DNA of 64,000 nucleotides, from the NCBI GenBank assembly GCA_945901935.1, contig CAMDLX010000003.1:1-64000 (forward strand), in the 5' to 3' direction. The DNA comes from Bifidobacterium breve (GTDB lineage Bacteria > Actinomycetota > Acidimicrobiia > Acidimicrobiales > Microtrichaceae). Below are positions 47,273 through 56,190 of this stretch, in pieces. The translations under genes and the position numbers were made by a program. The notes beneath the pieces are model-generated. The model saw only the letters and a list, made by a program, of their open reading frames with translations, ran no database searches and was not told the origin of the DNA. Within the stretch, counting starts at the first letter, position 1. Every line of letters begins with the position of its first letter.

Positions 47273-48675
47273 CACATGCTGGACTGGCTCCAACCTGGCT
47301 GCAGGTAGACCACTCCCCTTCTGCGGCCTCGCTGAGCAACATCGCCCCGAGCGACACTCGCATTCACCGCCTAGCTGGAGGGCTCCGCACACTTGGGGTA
47401 CGCCCAGGAGACCTAGTCTCATGGCAGCTCCCCAATAGTACGGAGGCGGCCCTGCTGCTCTGGGCCTGCTGGCAACTCGGTGCGACTGCAGTCCCGCTAC
47501 ATCATCGAGCATCCGCTCAAGAGGTCGACGTCATGCTGGCAGCAATTCCAGATGCATTCAGCATCACAGCCAGCGAAACACAGCACATGATTCGCACCGA
47601 ATCAGCGTTACTCGAAGTGGTTCCACCTCCGTACGGTATTGCTCTCATTCTGCATACTTCCGGGTCTTCAGGTTCCCCAAAAGCCGTGATTCATACTCAT
47701 GACTCGCTCTACTTCAAAGCGAAGAGCATGGCTCAGGTCCACGCCCTCGGGGCAGAAGATGTTGTGCTCATGCCTGCACCGATGGCTCACATCTCGGGAA
47801 TCTTGAACGGGGTGACCTTGGTAGCAGCAGCAGGCATGAGGAGCGTGCTGATGAATCGTTGGGACCCCGAGCGAGCGCTCGCCCTCATTGCGGCCGAGCG
47901 AGTCAGCTTCATGGTCGGACCACCGACGTTCTTCTTGAGTCTGCTCCAAACCTCGGGGTTCACCTCTGAGAAGGTGAGATCACTCCGCCTGATCTCAGCA
48001 GGTGGCACGGGTGTGAGTCCCGCATTCTGCGAAGAAATCAGTCAGCGTTTTTCGGCAGTGGTCAAGCGAAGCTACGGATCTACAGAAGCCCCAACGGTCA
48101 CCACCTCTTGGGCGGGAGACCCAAGCGAGTGCATGCACGCCACTGATGGTCGAGCAACACCAGGCACTCAGCTCCGGCTGAGTGAGACGGGCGAACTTCA
48201 ACTGCGAGGAGATGGACTCTTTGCGGGCTACACCGATGCAGCGCTCACCGCTCAGAGCATCACCGCGGATGACTGGTTCTGCACGGGGGATCTGGCGCAG
48301 ATCACCGACGGATGGATCACCGTAACTGGACGAACCTCGTCGATGATCATCCGAGGCGGCGAAAACATCAGTCCCACGCAAGTTGAATCAATTCTCACTG
48401 CTCATCCTGACGTGTTGCAGGCAGTTGTAGTGGGCTTGAAGGATGCTCGGCTCGGTCAGCGGGTGGCCGCAGCGCTCACCACTCGAAACGGCTTGCCTTT
48501 TGGTCTTGAGGATTGTCACCGCTGGTGTGCCGAGCAGGGGCTGAGTCGCTTCAAATGGCCCGAGGTGATCCACCGAGTCGAAACCATTCCATTGCTGGGA
48601 TCAGGCAAAGCTGACCTCGTCGCAGTGCGCGAACTCCTCGAGCAGAGTTCCGGCGCTAGCTCACAGACTTCTTAA
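47269..48675 (+). CDS. AMP-dependent acyl-CoA synthetase/ligase
   Basis: ALILHTSGSSGSPKAVIHTH; GRTSSMIIRGGENISPTQVESIL. Confidence 0.88.
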   Translation: MTHAGLAPTWLQVDHSPSAASLSNIAPSDTRIHRLAGGLRTLGVRPGDLVSWQLPNSTEAALLLWACWQLGATAVPLHHRASAQEVDVMLAAIPDAFSITASETQHMIRTESALLEVVPPPYGIALILHTSGSSGSPKAVIHTHDSLYFKAKSMAQVHALGAEDVVLMPAPMAHISGILNGVTLVAAAGMRSVLMNRWDPERALALIAAERVSFMVGPPTFFLSLLQTSGFTSEKVRSLRLISAGGTGVSPAFCEEISQRFSAVVKRSYGSTEAPTVTTSWAGDPSECMHATDGRATPGTQLRLSETGELQLRGDGLFAGYTDAALTAQSITADDWFCTGDLAQITDGWITVTGRTSSMIIRGGENISPTQVESILTAHPDVLQAVVVGLKDARLGQRVAAALTTRNGLPFGLEDCHRWCAEQGLSRFKWPEVIHRVETIPLLGSGKADLVAVRELLEQSSGASSQTS

Positions 48676-50402
48676 GGACGCAGAAAGAACCCCTGAGGAT
48701 CCCACCCGCGAAGACGTTGAAGCTCCTGTGCTGTTGGTGGTTCAAGTTCTACGCAGTCGTCAGCAATGACAAGGTCCCAGCCGAGCCGCTCACGAATCGT
48801 TGCCTCCATACCGGAAGCGACTGCAATCAACTCGAAGAGCGTCCGGCTACTTCCTGCTTCCCCGTTCGCAGTTTCTCGCCTACGGAACACTCCCAATTCG
48901 GTCGCAATTCTGGTCACCCGGTCCCCCGGTGACGTGATGTACGGAACCTGACTCACGGTTCGCTTTGCGCTCAGCGTGGTCACAATCACGACCTCGTCGG
49001 CTGTGGTTGCAACATCGTTGCCTCCTCCTGATCCCACCAAAAAAACCTTGCCCGGAATAACGGTGGAATTGATGTTTCCTGCAGCGTCAACCTGAGCCGC
49101 ACCAAGACAGGCAACGCAGCTGGTATTGGGGCCGGGAATCATCGCCCCCAGCACCCAATCACTATCCGCCAGCATGGTCGCCGATGGGAAGGCTCGGTGA
49201 TTAAACACAAAAGGGTCAGCAAGAGTGGGTTCATATCCCAGCAAGCCAAGCTCTGCAGTGAGCACAGTTGGGGCGCCGCGTTCACGAGCCATTTCTGCGC
49301 CCAGCCAAGTTGCAAGGTTGGCAACTCCAGCACCTGCGAGCACCGTGTCTGCCTGCGTGGCTACGAGTCGATCGGCGAGTGTGCGCGCACCAAAAATCGC
49401 CGCGCGCTCCCAGTCATTCGCCGGGGAGTCAAGGTCGGGCGGCATCGAAGCCGCCTCGGCTTTCCAGGAGTCGCTCTGAGCGCGCTGGCGCAAACGACTG
49501 ATGCGTTCAGACCCAAGAAGCTCCAGATACTCAGTCTGGTCTGCGGGTTCAAGCACCCATTTGTTAATCCACTCATCGAATGCCGCGTCATCTTGACGGC
49601 TGACCTCTCGAACCTGAGACCAGAACTGCAGGTCTTCTCCGTAGGGCTCGGCCGAAGTAAACCTCCCGTACAGTCCTCCGGGATGAGCTCCGAGCGGACA
49701 CTCTGCAACGGCCAAGACCTGATGGGCTGGGATACGAACGAGGTGGGCCCATGGGCGAATGTCGTCCACAATTCTCTCTACCGTTGCAACCACGCCGCGC
49801 TTGGCAGCGAGGGCGCCCCAGACACCTTCGAGCATTGGCGGGTGAAAGGCGATGTTCCCGGCTGCGTCGGCAATCGCGCCATGCACGAATGCAATATCAG
49901 GAGCGTAGGCCTGCAGCATCCCTACTGTTCCAAATGGTGTGTCCACAGTCGCATAGCCCTGATTTGCCTCCATTGAAGATCCTGCAAGTGAATGAGTCGT
50001 GATGGCCGAAAGGCCTCGGGCTGCGGCCTCCATCCGTTGAGCAAAGCTCAGAAAGGACCAGTGCTCAACCTGCACCTCACCAGAGAGATACGCGGTTCCA
50101 AAGCGAGGGTTGGGACTGAAATTTGGGAACACATCGCCCGAATACCCGGTCACGACCTTGCTGACGAGTCCACCTCGAAAGAACAAGGTGCCCAGGCTCG
50201 ATAAAGACAGCATCACCAGAGTCCACTCTGGGTCCTGACCCCACCACTTTCGAATCAGGGCACGCGCAGCAGCCGACCAGCGGGTATGTGAACACAACAG
50301 GTGCACCGAATCGCCGGCCTGAACATGGCCGATGGCCTCCTCCAAACTGCAGACCTTGTTTGCCCTATTCCCCTGCGACTGATCGAACAGTGACTCATCC
50401 AT
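48672..50402 (-). CDS. Class I CoA-transferase-fold protein, alpha and beta halves fused
   Basis: 576 aa; FVHGAIADAAGNIAFHPPMLEG and LTAELGLLGYEP ... CLGAAQVDAAGNINSTVIPGKVFLVGSGGGNDVAT. Confidence 0.8.
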   Translation of the reverse strand: MDESLFDQSQGNRANKVCSLEEAIGHVQAGDSVHLLCSHTRWSAAARALIRKWWGQDPEWTLVMLSLSSLGTLFFRGGLVSKVVTGYSGDVFPNFSPNPRFGTAYLSGEVQVEHWSFLSFAQRMEAAARGLSAITTHSLAGSSMEANQGYATVDTPFGTVGMLQAYAPDIAFVHGAIADAAGNIAFHPPMLEGVWGALAAKRGVVATVERIVDDIRPWAHLVRIPAHQVLAVAECPLGAHPGGLYGRFTSAEPYGEDLQFWSQVREVSRQDDAAFDEWINKWVLEPADQTEYLELLGSERISRLRQRAQSDSWKAEAASMPPDLDSPANDWERAAIFGARTLADRLVATQADTVLAGAGVANLATWLGAEMARERGAPTVLTAELGLLGYEPTLADPFVFNHRAFPSATMLADSDWVLGAMIPGPNTSCVACLGAAQVDAAGNINSTVIPGKVFLVGSGGGNDVATTADEVVIVTTLSAKRTVSQVPYITSPGDRVTRIATELGVFRRRETANGEAGSSRTLFELIAVASGMEATIRERLGWDLVIADDCVELEPPTAQELQRLRGWDPQGFFLRP

Positions 50403-50408
50403 ATCTAA

Positions 50409-50424
50409 CTGACACTAACGTCAG
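50409..50424. promoter_or_regulatory. Operator site 12: CTGAC-actaac-GTCAG
   Basis: Occupies most of the 27-bp divergent intergenic region between 50402 (-) and 50430 (+). Confidence 0.85.
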
Positions 50425-50429
50425 GTTGC

Positions 50430-51947
50430 ATGAATGGCTACGAAGGCAACCGAACTCTGCGCGGTAATCACATCGCTGTCCGGAGCGAAGCACGAAGCTT
50501 GACCTATTCCCAACTCCACGATCGAGCCTCTCGATTGGCTCAGGTACTCGCTACAGAAGGTCTCGCCGAGGGCCACCGGATAGCAATCATGATGCCCAAC
50601 ATTGTTGAGTTCATCGAGTGCCTAGCCGCTAGCGCCAAGCTGGGCTGCGCAGCGCTATCGGTGAACTTTCACCTTGCTCCGGCCGAGTTGGCCTACGTGT
50701 TGGCCGACTCGCAGGCCAGCGTTCTGATCGCCCATACGGATCTGAAAGAAGTTGTGTCTGCAGCCGAGCCGACTTGCACAGTGATCTTCATCGGGGATGA
50801 GTCCAGTTCTGGCTATGAGGCCAGATTGGCTGCCGCTAGCGCCGAACCGGTCCACTATCTGTGGCCCGCACCTTGGCCAGTGATCTACACCTCAGGCACC
50901 ACTGGTCGACCAAAGGGAGTCGTGCATGGCGCCTTAGCAAGCGCCGAGGTGCTGGCCTATTCGCAAAACATGATGGCGCAAATGTGGGGTTACACAGAGG
51001 CGGACATTCACCTTGTAGCTGGTCCGCTGTATCACGGTGGCCCACAGGGATACGCAAACCTGACGCTGTTTGCTGGCGGCACCGTGGTGCTGATGACCAA
51101 GTGGGATGCCCGCGAATTCTGTCGCCTCGTTGAGCAGCATCAGGTGACCACCACGTTTCTTACTCCCGCGCATTTCATCCGGCTCTTGGAGTTGCCTCCA
51201 CAGGAGTTCGCTGAGTTTGACCTCACGAGTTTGCGCCACGTTCTCCATGCCGGCGCACCCTGTCCGATCTCGGTCAAGCTACGCATGATTGAAGCGCTGC
51301 CCCATGCTGAAATCTGGGAGTTCTACGGAATGAGCGAGGGAGGAGCAACCCGGGCTTCGCCTACGCAGTTCGAGGAAAGGCCAGGCACCGTTGGGCCACC
51401 CTGGCCGGGAGTGGAACTGCAGATCATCGACCCCGAGACACAACAGGTTCTACCGGCTGGGCAGGCGGGGTTGGTCTATGTGAAACCGGCCTATGGCCGC
51501 TTTCACTACCACCAAGATGAAGCCAAAACCGAAGACGCCTGGCTGGCAGACTCATTCACGGTTGGCGACATTGGCTATTTGGATTCCGAAGGCTGGCTCT
51601 ATCTCACGGATCGCCACGTAGATCTGGTGATCAAGGGAGGGGTGAACATCTACCCGCGGCAGATTGAAGAGGTACTGCATCAGCACCCCGAGGTGGTTGA
51701 TTGCGCGGTGTTTGGAATCCCGCACGAACGCGATGGCGAGCACCTGCACGCCGTTGTTGAACTGCGTGCAGGCCAAAGCCAAGCCACCCCCCAGCAGTTG
51801 CAAGACTTCTGTGCATCACACCTTGACCGCTGGTCATGCCCCGACAGTTTCGAGATCATCGAAGAGCTCCCCAGAGACCCTAACGGTAAGGTCCTCAAGA
51901 GGGTGCTCCGCCAACAAGCCTGGTCCGATGCGGGTAGGAGTATTTGA
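50430..51947 (+). CDS. AMP-dependent acyl-CoA synthetase/ligase
   Basis: PVIYTSGTTGRPKGVVHG; DSFTVGDIGYLDSEGWLYLTDRHVDLVIKGGVNIYPRQIEEVL. Confidence 0.92.
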   Translation: MNGYEGNRTLRGNHIAVRSEARSLTYSQLHDRASRLAQVLATEGLAEGHRIAIMMPNIVEFIECLAASAKLGCAALSVNFHLAPAELAYVLADSQASVLIAHTDLKEVVSAAEPTCTVIFIGDESSSGYEARLAAASAEPVHYLWPAPWPVIYTSGTTGRPKGVVHGALASAEVLAYSQNMMAQMWGYTEADIHLVAGPLYHGGPQGYANLTLFAGGTVVLMTKWDAREFCRLVEQHQVTTTFLTPAHFIRLLELPPQEFAEFDLTSLRHVLHAGAPCPISVKLRMIEALPHAEIWEFYGMSEGGATRASPTQFEERPGTVGPPWPGVELQIIDPETQQVLPAGQAGLVYVKPAYGRFHYHQDEAKTEDAWLADSFTVGDIGYLDSEGWLYLTDRHVDLVIKGGVNIYPRQIEEVLHQHPEVVDCAVFGIPHERDGEHLHAVVELRAGQSQATPQQLQDFCASHLDRWSCPDSFEIIEELPRDPNGKVLKRVLRQQAWSDAGRSI

Positions 51948-52375
51948 TGGCAGACCTCGCCGCAATGACCGACCCGATGCTCGGAAAGAACAGCGCCGGC
52001 CAAACAGTCCTCCTAGGTGGGTTCTCGGAGCAGAGTCAGCGAAGCCACTTTCCGCGAGGCTCGGTGTGTCCCTATACCGCGGCAGAGGATGTTGTGGATC
52101 ACGAGTTGCCACAAACTGGCGTGCTCTGGGCATGCACGGTCATCAACTCTGCGCCGCCGGGATACTTCGGCAAAGTCCCCTTCGGGTTCGGTGTTGTGCA
52201 ACTCGATGACGGTCTACGAATCGTGACTCGGATTGCGGCAGACCTGCCCGGAGAATTGCAGATCGGGCAACCCATGCAGCTCGTGGTAGAGGATCTGCCG
52301 CTCGGTACAAGCGAAGAGGATGGGACCATGAAAATCTGGGCTTTCACCCCCACCCTCGATCAGGCAGCGACATGA
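51944..52375 (+). CDS. DUF35 OB-fold-like protein
   Basis: Position between ligase and thiolase with 4-bp overlaps; VWDHELPQTGVLWACTVINSAPPGYFGKVPFGFGVVQLDDGLRIVTRI-type OB region. Confidence 0.72.
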   Translation: MMADLAAMTDPMLGKNSAGQTVLLGGFSEQSQRSHFPRGSVCPYTAAEDVVDHELPQTGVLWACTVINSAPPGYFGKVPFGFGVVQLDDGLRIVTRIAADLPGELQIGQPMQLVVEDLPLGTSEEDGTMKIWAFTPTLDQAAT

Positions 52376-53535
52376 GGCGGGTAGCTATAGCCGGGGTAGG
52401 GATGTACCCATTTGGACGACACGGTGAGCTGACCGCTACCGAAATGGGAGCCACAGCACTTCGCGCCGCCCTCGCCCAGGCCGGAATACGTCGAGGAGAG
52501 TTCCAGGCCACGTTCTGCGCCACGGCCTATGGCGGAGTCGCCGCCGGGCATCGCGTGCTCAGCAGTCTTGCGCTCACTGGTGGTCCGATCATCGATGTTG
52601 AGGCAGGCTGCGCGTCCGGTGGCGCAGCGCTAGGACTCGGGGCCGCGGCAATCGAGTCGGGCCAATACGACACCGTCATAGTTCTTGGCATTGAAAAGAT
52701 GCCGAAAGGGATTATCCGCTCCTCGTTCTTTCCTAGTTGGATGGAAGCCGCTGGCCTTGCCGCCACCCCGGCATATTTTGCGCTTCGAGCTCAACGCCTG
52801 ATGATCGAGCAAGGCATTACATCGCAGGACCTTGCCGACCTTGTCGTGAAGAACCGAGCCAATGGCGTTCTGAACCCCAACGCCATGTTTCGCTCGGCTG
52901 TCACTCGTGAGCAAGTCCTTGGGTCGACCTTGGTCTGTGACCCGCTCCATCTCTGGATGCTGTGCTCACCAAATGAGGGTGCTGCGGCTGTCGTGCTGCA
53001 GCGAGCAGATCTGGCCCCGGCCGCTTCGGTTCGCCTGCTTGCCACAGCTTTACGAAGTCACCTCCCAGGCTCGGTTCTCGATGAATCAACCCCCTTAGCT
53101 GGGCTCAGCGCCGACCAAATCACACCGCCATCCACCCTTGCTGCTGATGCGGCCTACGAAGAGGCAGGCCTCGGCCCCACCGACCTTGACGTGATCGAAT
53201 GCCAAGACACTGACGCCGCTCGGGAACTCTTGACCTGGCCCGAGCTGGGGCTGTGTGATGGGGGCCAGCAACCACAGATTTTGGCTGAGGGGTCCTTTGC
53301 CCTTGGCGGCCGCCTGCCCGTGAATCCCTCGGGCGGGTTGCTGTCAAAAGGTGAGCCTCTTGGAGCATCTGCGCTGGGTCAGGTTGTTGAACTCGTGCAT
53401 CAGCTTCGAGGTGACGCAGGCCCTCGCCAAGTTGAGTCGGCCAGAGTTGGCTTGGCGCATACGATCGGTCGTGGCGCCAACGCCTCGGTCACCATCTTGC
53501 AGGCCGCAGAGCAAGGGGCACTAGGCGGCCGCTAG
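52372..53535 (+). CDS. Thiolase family protein (catalytic Cys motif retained)
   Basis: VEAGCASGGAALGLGAAAIESGQYDTVIVLGIEKM. Confidence 0.85.
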   Translation: MRRVAIAGVGMYPFGRHGELTATEMGATALRAALAQAGIRRGEFQATFCATAYGGVAAGHRVLSSLALTGGPIIDVEAGCASGGAALGLGAAAIESGQYDTVIVLGIEKMPKGIIRSSFFPSWMEAAGLAATPAYFALRAQRLMIEQGITSQDLADLVVKNRANGVLNPNAMFRSAVTREQVLGSTLVCDPLHLWMLCSPNEGAAAVVLQRADLAPAASVRLLATALRSHLPGSVLDESTPLAGLSADQITPPSTLAADAAYEEAGLGPTDLDVIECQDTDAARELLTWPELGLCDGGQQPQILAEGSFALGGRLPVNPSGGLLSKGEPLGASALGQVVELVHQLRGDAGPRQVESARVGLAHTIGRGANASVTILQAAEQGALGGR

Positions 53536-53537
53536 AA

Positions 53538-53553
53538 CTGACGCCAGCGTCAG
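53538..53553. promoter_or_regulatory. Operator site 13: CTGACGC-ca-GCGTCAG
   Basis: Directly after stop of 52372..53535; upstream of the gene at 53567. Confidence 0.85.
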
Positions 53554-53566
53554 GTAAGCTAGCTAG

Positions 53567-55003
53567 GTGAACACACCTCGTGAATGTCACAGCGCAATCC
53601 TGTCTATCGGTGTAGCGGCACCCTCCCTTCGCCTTCCTGCTGCGCAAGTGGCAGCCGGCTGGGGCAGAGCCGGCGGTCGCGGTCAGGTCGCTGTCTGTAG
53701 CCCATCTGAAGATGCCCTCACACTTGCTTGGCTAGCAGCGCGGCGAGCACTCGATTCTGCAAGCATTCCTCCTGAAGAAATCGGCGGGATCTGGTGGGGG
53801 TGCACCCGAGCACCCTTCGCAGAAGGTCCAAGCCTGAGCTTTCTTGGAGCAGCGCTCAGGCTGCAAACAAACAGCGAGGCCGCACTGCTATCAGGCTCGC
53901 CTCATGCCGGGATCGATGCACTACTTGCCGCCGATGATGCGATCACCTCTGGACGGGTCCGCACGGCCCTCGTCATTGCCTCAGACTCAATCCTCCCAGC
54001 CCTTGGATCCGGGCTAGAGGCTGCGAGTGGTGCCGGCGCAGTGGCAGTGCTGCTGTCAGCAGAGGGACCTGCCTTACTGGGCCAAGTCACCACTCAGTGG
54101 TCACCGGTTCTGGACCGCTACAGAGGAGACCTAGAAACCGAGACGCGAGAGGTCTACGACGGCCGCCTCTTTCGAGAGCAAGTGTTCTTGCCCCTGTGTC
54201 AGACAGTTGGGTCGGCGCTCACAGCAGACCCGAGCAGCCGCTGGTCGCTACCTGATCCAGATGGTCGCCTTGGTCGAACACTCGGTGAGCGACTCGGGTC
54301 AGTGAAGGTTGTGTCGACTGCAGCCCGATCCGAACTTGGCGATACAGGGGCGGCTGCGCCGCTTCTTGGCCTTGCGGCTGCCATGGGAGACCCCGGAACT
54401 CTGATTGCTGTTGGTTTCGGTGGTGGGCGTGCCACTGCCATCTCGATTCAGATCAACGCTCCAGTTCCTGGATCCTCCCTAGTGGAGCAACATCTGAGCG
54501 GTGGCCAAGAGGTGTCCTACACCGAGGCACTCCGCTGCCGTGGCCAACTCTCTGCCTCTGGCGAAACCGTAGAGATGGCCGTGCCCCCTGGTTCTGCCAT
54601 GTTTGTTCGCGGCTCACATGAGATGTTGGCCCTTCTCGGCGCCCGTTGCTTGGCCTGTGCGACAGTCAACACTCCTCCTAATGTCCACCCGACTTGTATT
54701 AGTTGTGGGGCAATCGAGTTTGAGATCGTTCCGCTTCCCCTGCACGGAACCGTGCAAACTTTCGTGGTCAACCAGACCATGCCCGCACCGTTCGTCGCAC
54801 CGTTGCCGCTGATCGTGCTCGACTTAGAAGATGGCTCTCGAATCTCCGTTCAGGGAGCGAGCGATGGGTCAGACCTGCATATCGGGGTAGCTGTAGACCT
54901 GCAGTTACGTCGATACGCCCTTGAGAGGGGCGTCCCCATTTATGGCTACGCGGCCCTGGTATCTACTGCGAGCGAGAACACAATCGAGAGGCCATCAGCA
55001 TGA
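53567..55003 (+). CDS. HMG-CoA synthase/KAS III-like thiolase-fold protein fused to a C-terminal DUF35 Zn-ribbon/OB domain
   Basis: ILSIGVAAPSLRLP ... SITSGRVRTALVIASDS-type core; C-terminal GARCLACATVNTPPNVHPTCISCG zinc ribbon. Confidence 0.75.
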   Translation: MNTPRECHSAILSIGVAAPSLRLPAAQVAAGWGRAGGRGQVAVCSPSEDALTLAWLAARRALDSASIPPEEIGGIWWGCTRAPFAEGPSLSFLGAALRLQTNSEAALLSGSPHAGIDALLAADDAITSGRVRTALVIASDSILPALGSGLEAASGAGAVAVLLSAEGPALLGQVTTQWSPVLDRYRGDLETETREVYDGRLFREQVFLPLCQTVGSALTADPSSRWSLPDPDGRLGRTLGERLGSVKVVSTAARSELGDTGAAAPLLGLAAAMGDPGTLIAVGFGGGRATAISIQINAPVPGSSLVEQHLSGGQEVSYTEALRCRGQLSASGETVEMAVPPGSAMFVRGSHEMLALLGARCLACATVNTPPNVHPTCISCGAIEFEIVPLPLHGTVQTFVVNQTMPAPFVAPLPLIVLDLEDGSRISVQGASDGSDLHIGVAVDLQLRRYALERGVPIYGYAALVSTASENTIERPSA

Positions 55004-56190
55004 AAACCCCAGGGCCATGGAACAAAGTTGCCGTTGTTGGCGCAGGAATGATTCGCTTCGGCGAACTGTTCGATCAGAGCTACGAGCAGATGGCCGCCGG
55101 AGCTTGGCGTGCCTGCCGAGAGTCGGTTGACTTAGGTCTCGACCCGTCACAGGTCGAGGCCATGTTCGTCGCCACTCAACGAGGCACCCTGTGGGGCCAA
55201 GAAGGCATCGGTGGCAACACCGTGCCAAGCGCAATCGGGCTGAGCGGTGTTGCCTGCACCCGCATCGAAAACGCTTGCCCGACTGGGTCTGATGCGTTCC
55301 GAGTGGGTGCCATGGCGGTGGCCTCTGGGGTGCACGACGTGGTGCTTGTCATCGGTGTCGAGAAGATGCGAGATAAGTCCGCCGAGGAGGGCTTGCTAGC
55401 GCGAGCTGCCGGTGGACACCCGATCTACACACGAGGCGAATCTGCACCCGTGCTCTTTGCCCCGTTCGCCACGCGTCACATGCACGAGTACGGCACCACA
55501 AAAGAGATGTTGGCATCTGTTGCAGTCAAAAATCACTACAACGGCGCACTCGACCCCTTCGCTCACTTCCAGAACGAAATCACCGTTGATCAAGTTCTGG
55601 CTGCTCCAGAAGTCTGCTCCCCGCTCGGGCTACTCGACTGCTGCCCCCAAACCGATGGTGCCGCAGCCGTGTTGCTCGTTTCTGCCGAGCGCGCTCACGA
55701 GTTCACCGACACTCCCGTGTTCGTAGCGGGCTTTGGAGTCGCCACCGATCACCCCTACCTACATGAAAAACAGGACTATTTGGGACTGCTCGCTAGTCGA
55801 CTGGCCTCCACTCGGGCTTACGAAATGGCGGGGATCAACCCCAAACAGTTGGACTGTGCCGAGGTGCACGACTGCTTCACGATCACCGAGATTCTAGACA
55901 TTGAAGACCTCGGATTCTGTGAAAAAGGAAGTGGTGGTGCCTTCTCGGCCGCTGGAGAAACTGCAATCGGAGGCTCGATGCCAGTCAACACCTCGGGCGG
56001 GTTGCTGGCCAAGGGCCATCCCATCGGGGCCACCGGAATTGCCCAAATCATTGAACTCTGGTGGCAGCTGCGTGAAGAGGCCGGGCCTCGACAAGTGGCG
56101 CTAAGAAATGGCTACGCGTTGCAACACAATGTGGGCGGCCGCGGCTCAGGCGTATCCGTTGTGAACATCCTGACAAGGAATGCAAAATGA
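55000..56190 (+). CDS. Thiolase family protein / acetyl-CoA acetyltransferase (catalytic Cys retained)
   Basis: ENACPTGSDAFRVGAMAVASGVHDVVLVIGVEKM; GGLLAKGHPIGATG; NVGGRGSGVSVVNIL. Confidence 0.9.
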   Translation: MKTPGPWNKVAVVGAGMIRFGELFDQSYEQMAAGAWRACRESVDLGLDPSQVEAMFVATQRGTLWGQEGIGGNTVPSAIGLSGVACTRIENACPTGSDAFRVGAMAVASGVHDVVLVIGVEKMRDKSAEEGLLARAAGGHPIYTRGESAPVLFAPFATRHMHEYGTTKEMLASVAVKNHYNGALDPFAHFQNEITVDQVLAAPEVCSPLGLLDCCPQTDGAAAVLLVSAERAHEFTDTPVFVAGFGVATDHPYLHEKQDYLGLLASRLASTRAYEMAGINPKQLDCAEVHDCFTITEILDIEDLGFCEKGSGGAFSAAGETAIGGSMPVNTSGGLLAKGHPIGATGIAQIIELWWQLREEAGPRQVALRNGYALQHNVGGRGSGVSVVNILTRNAK

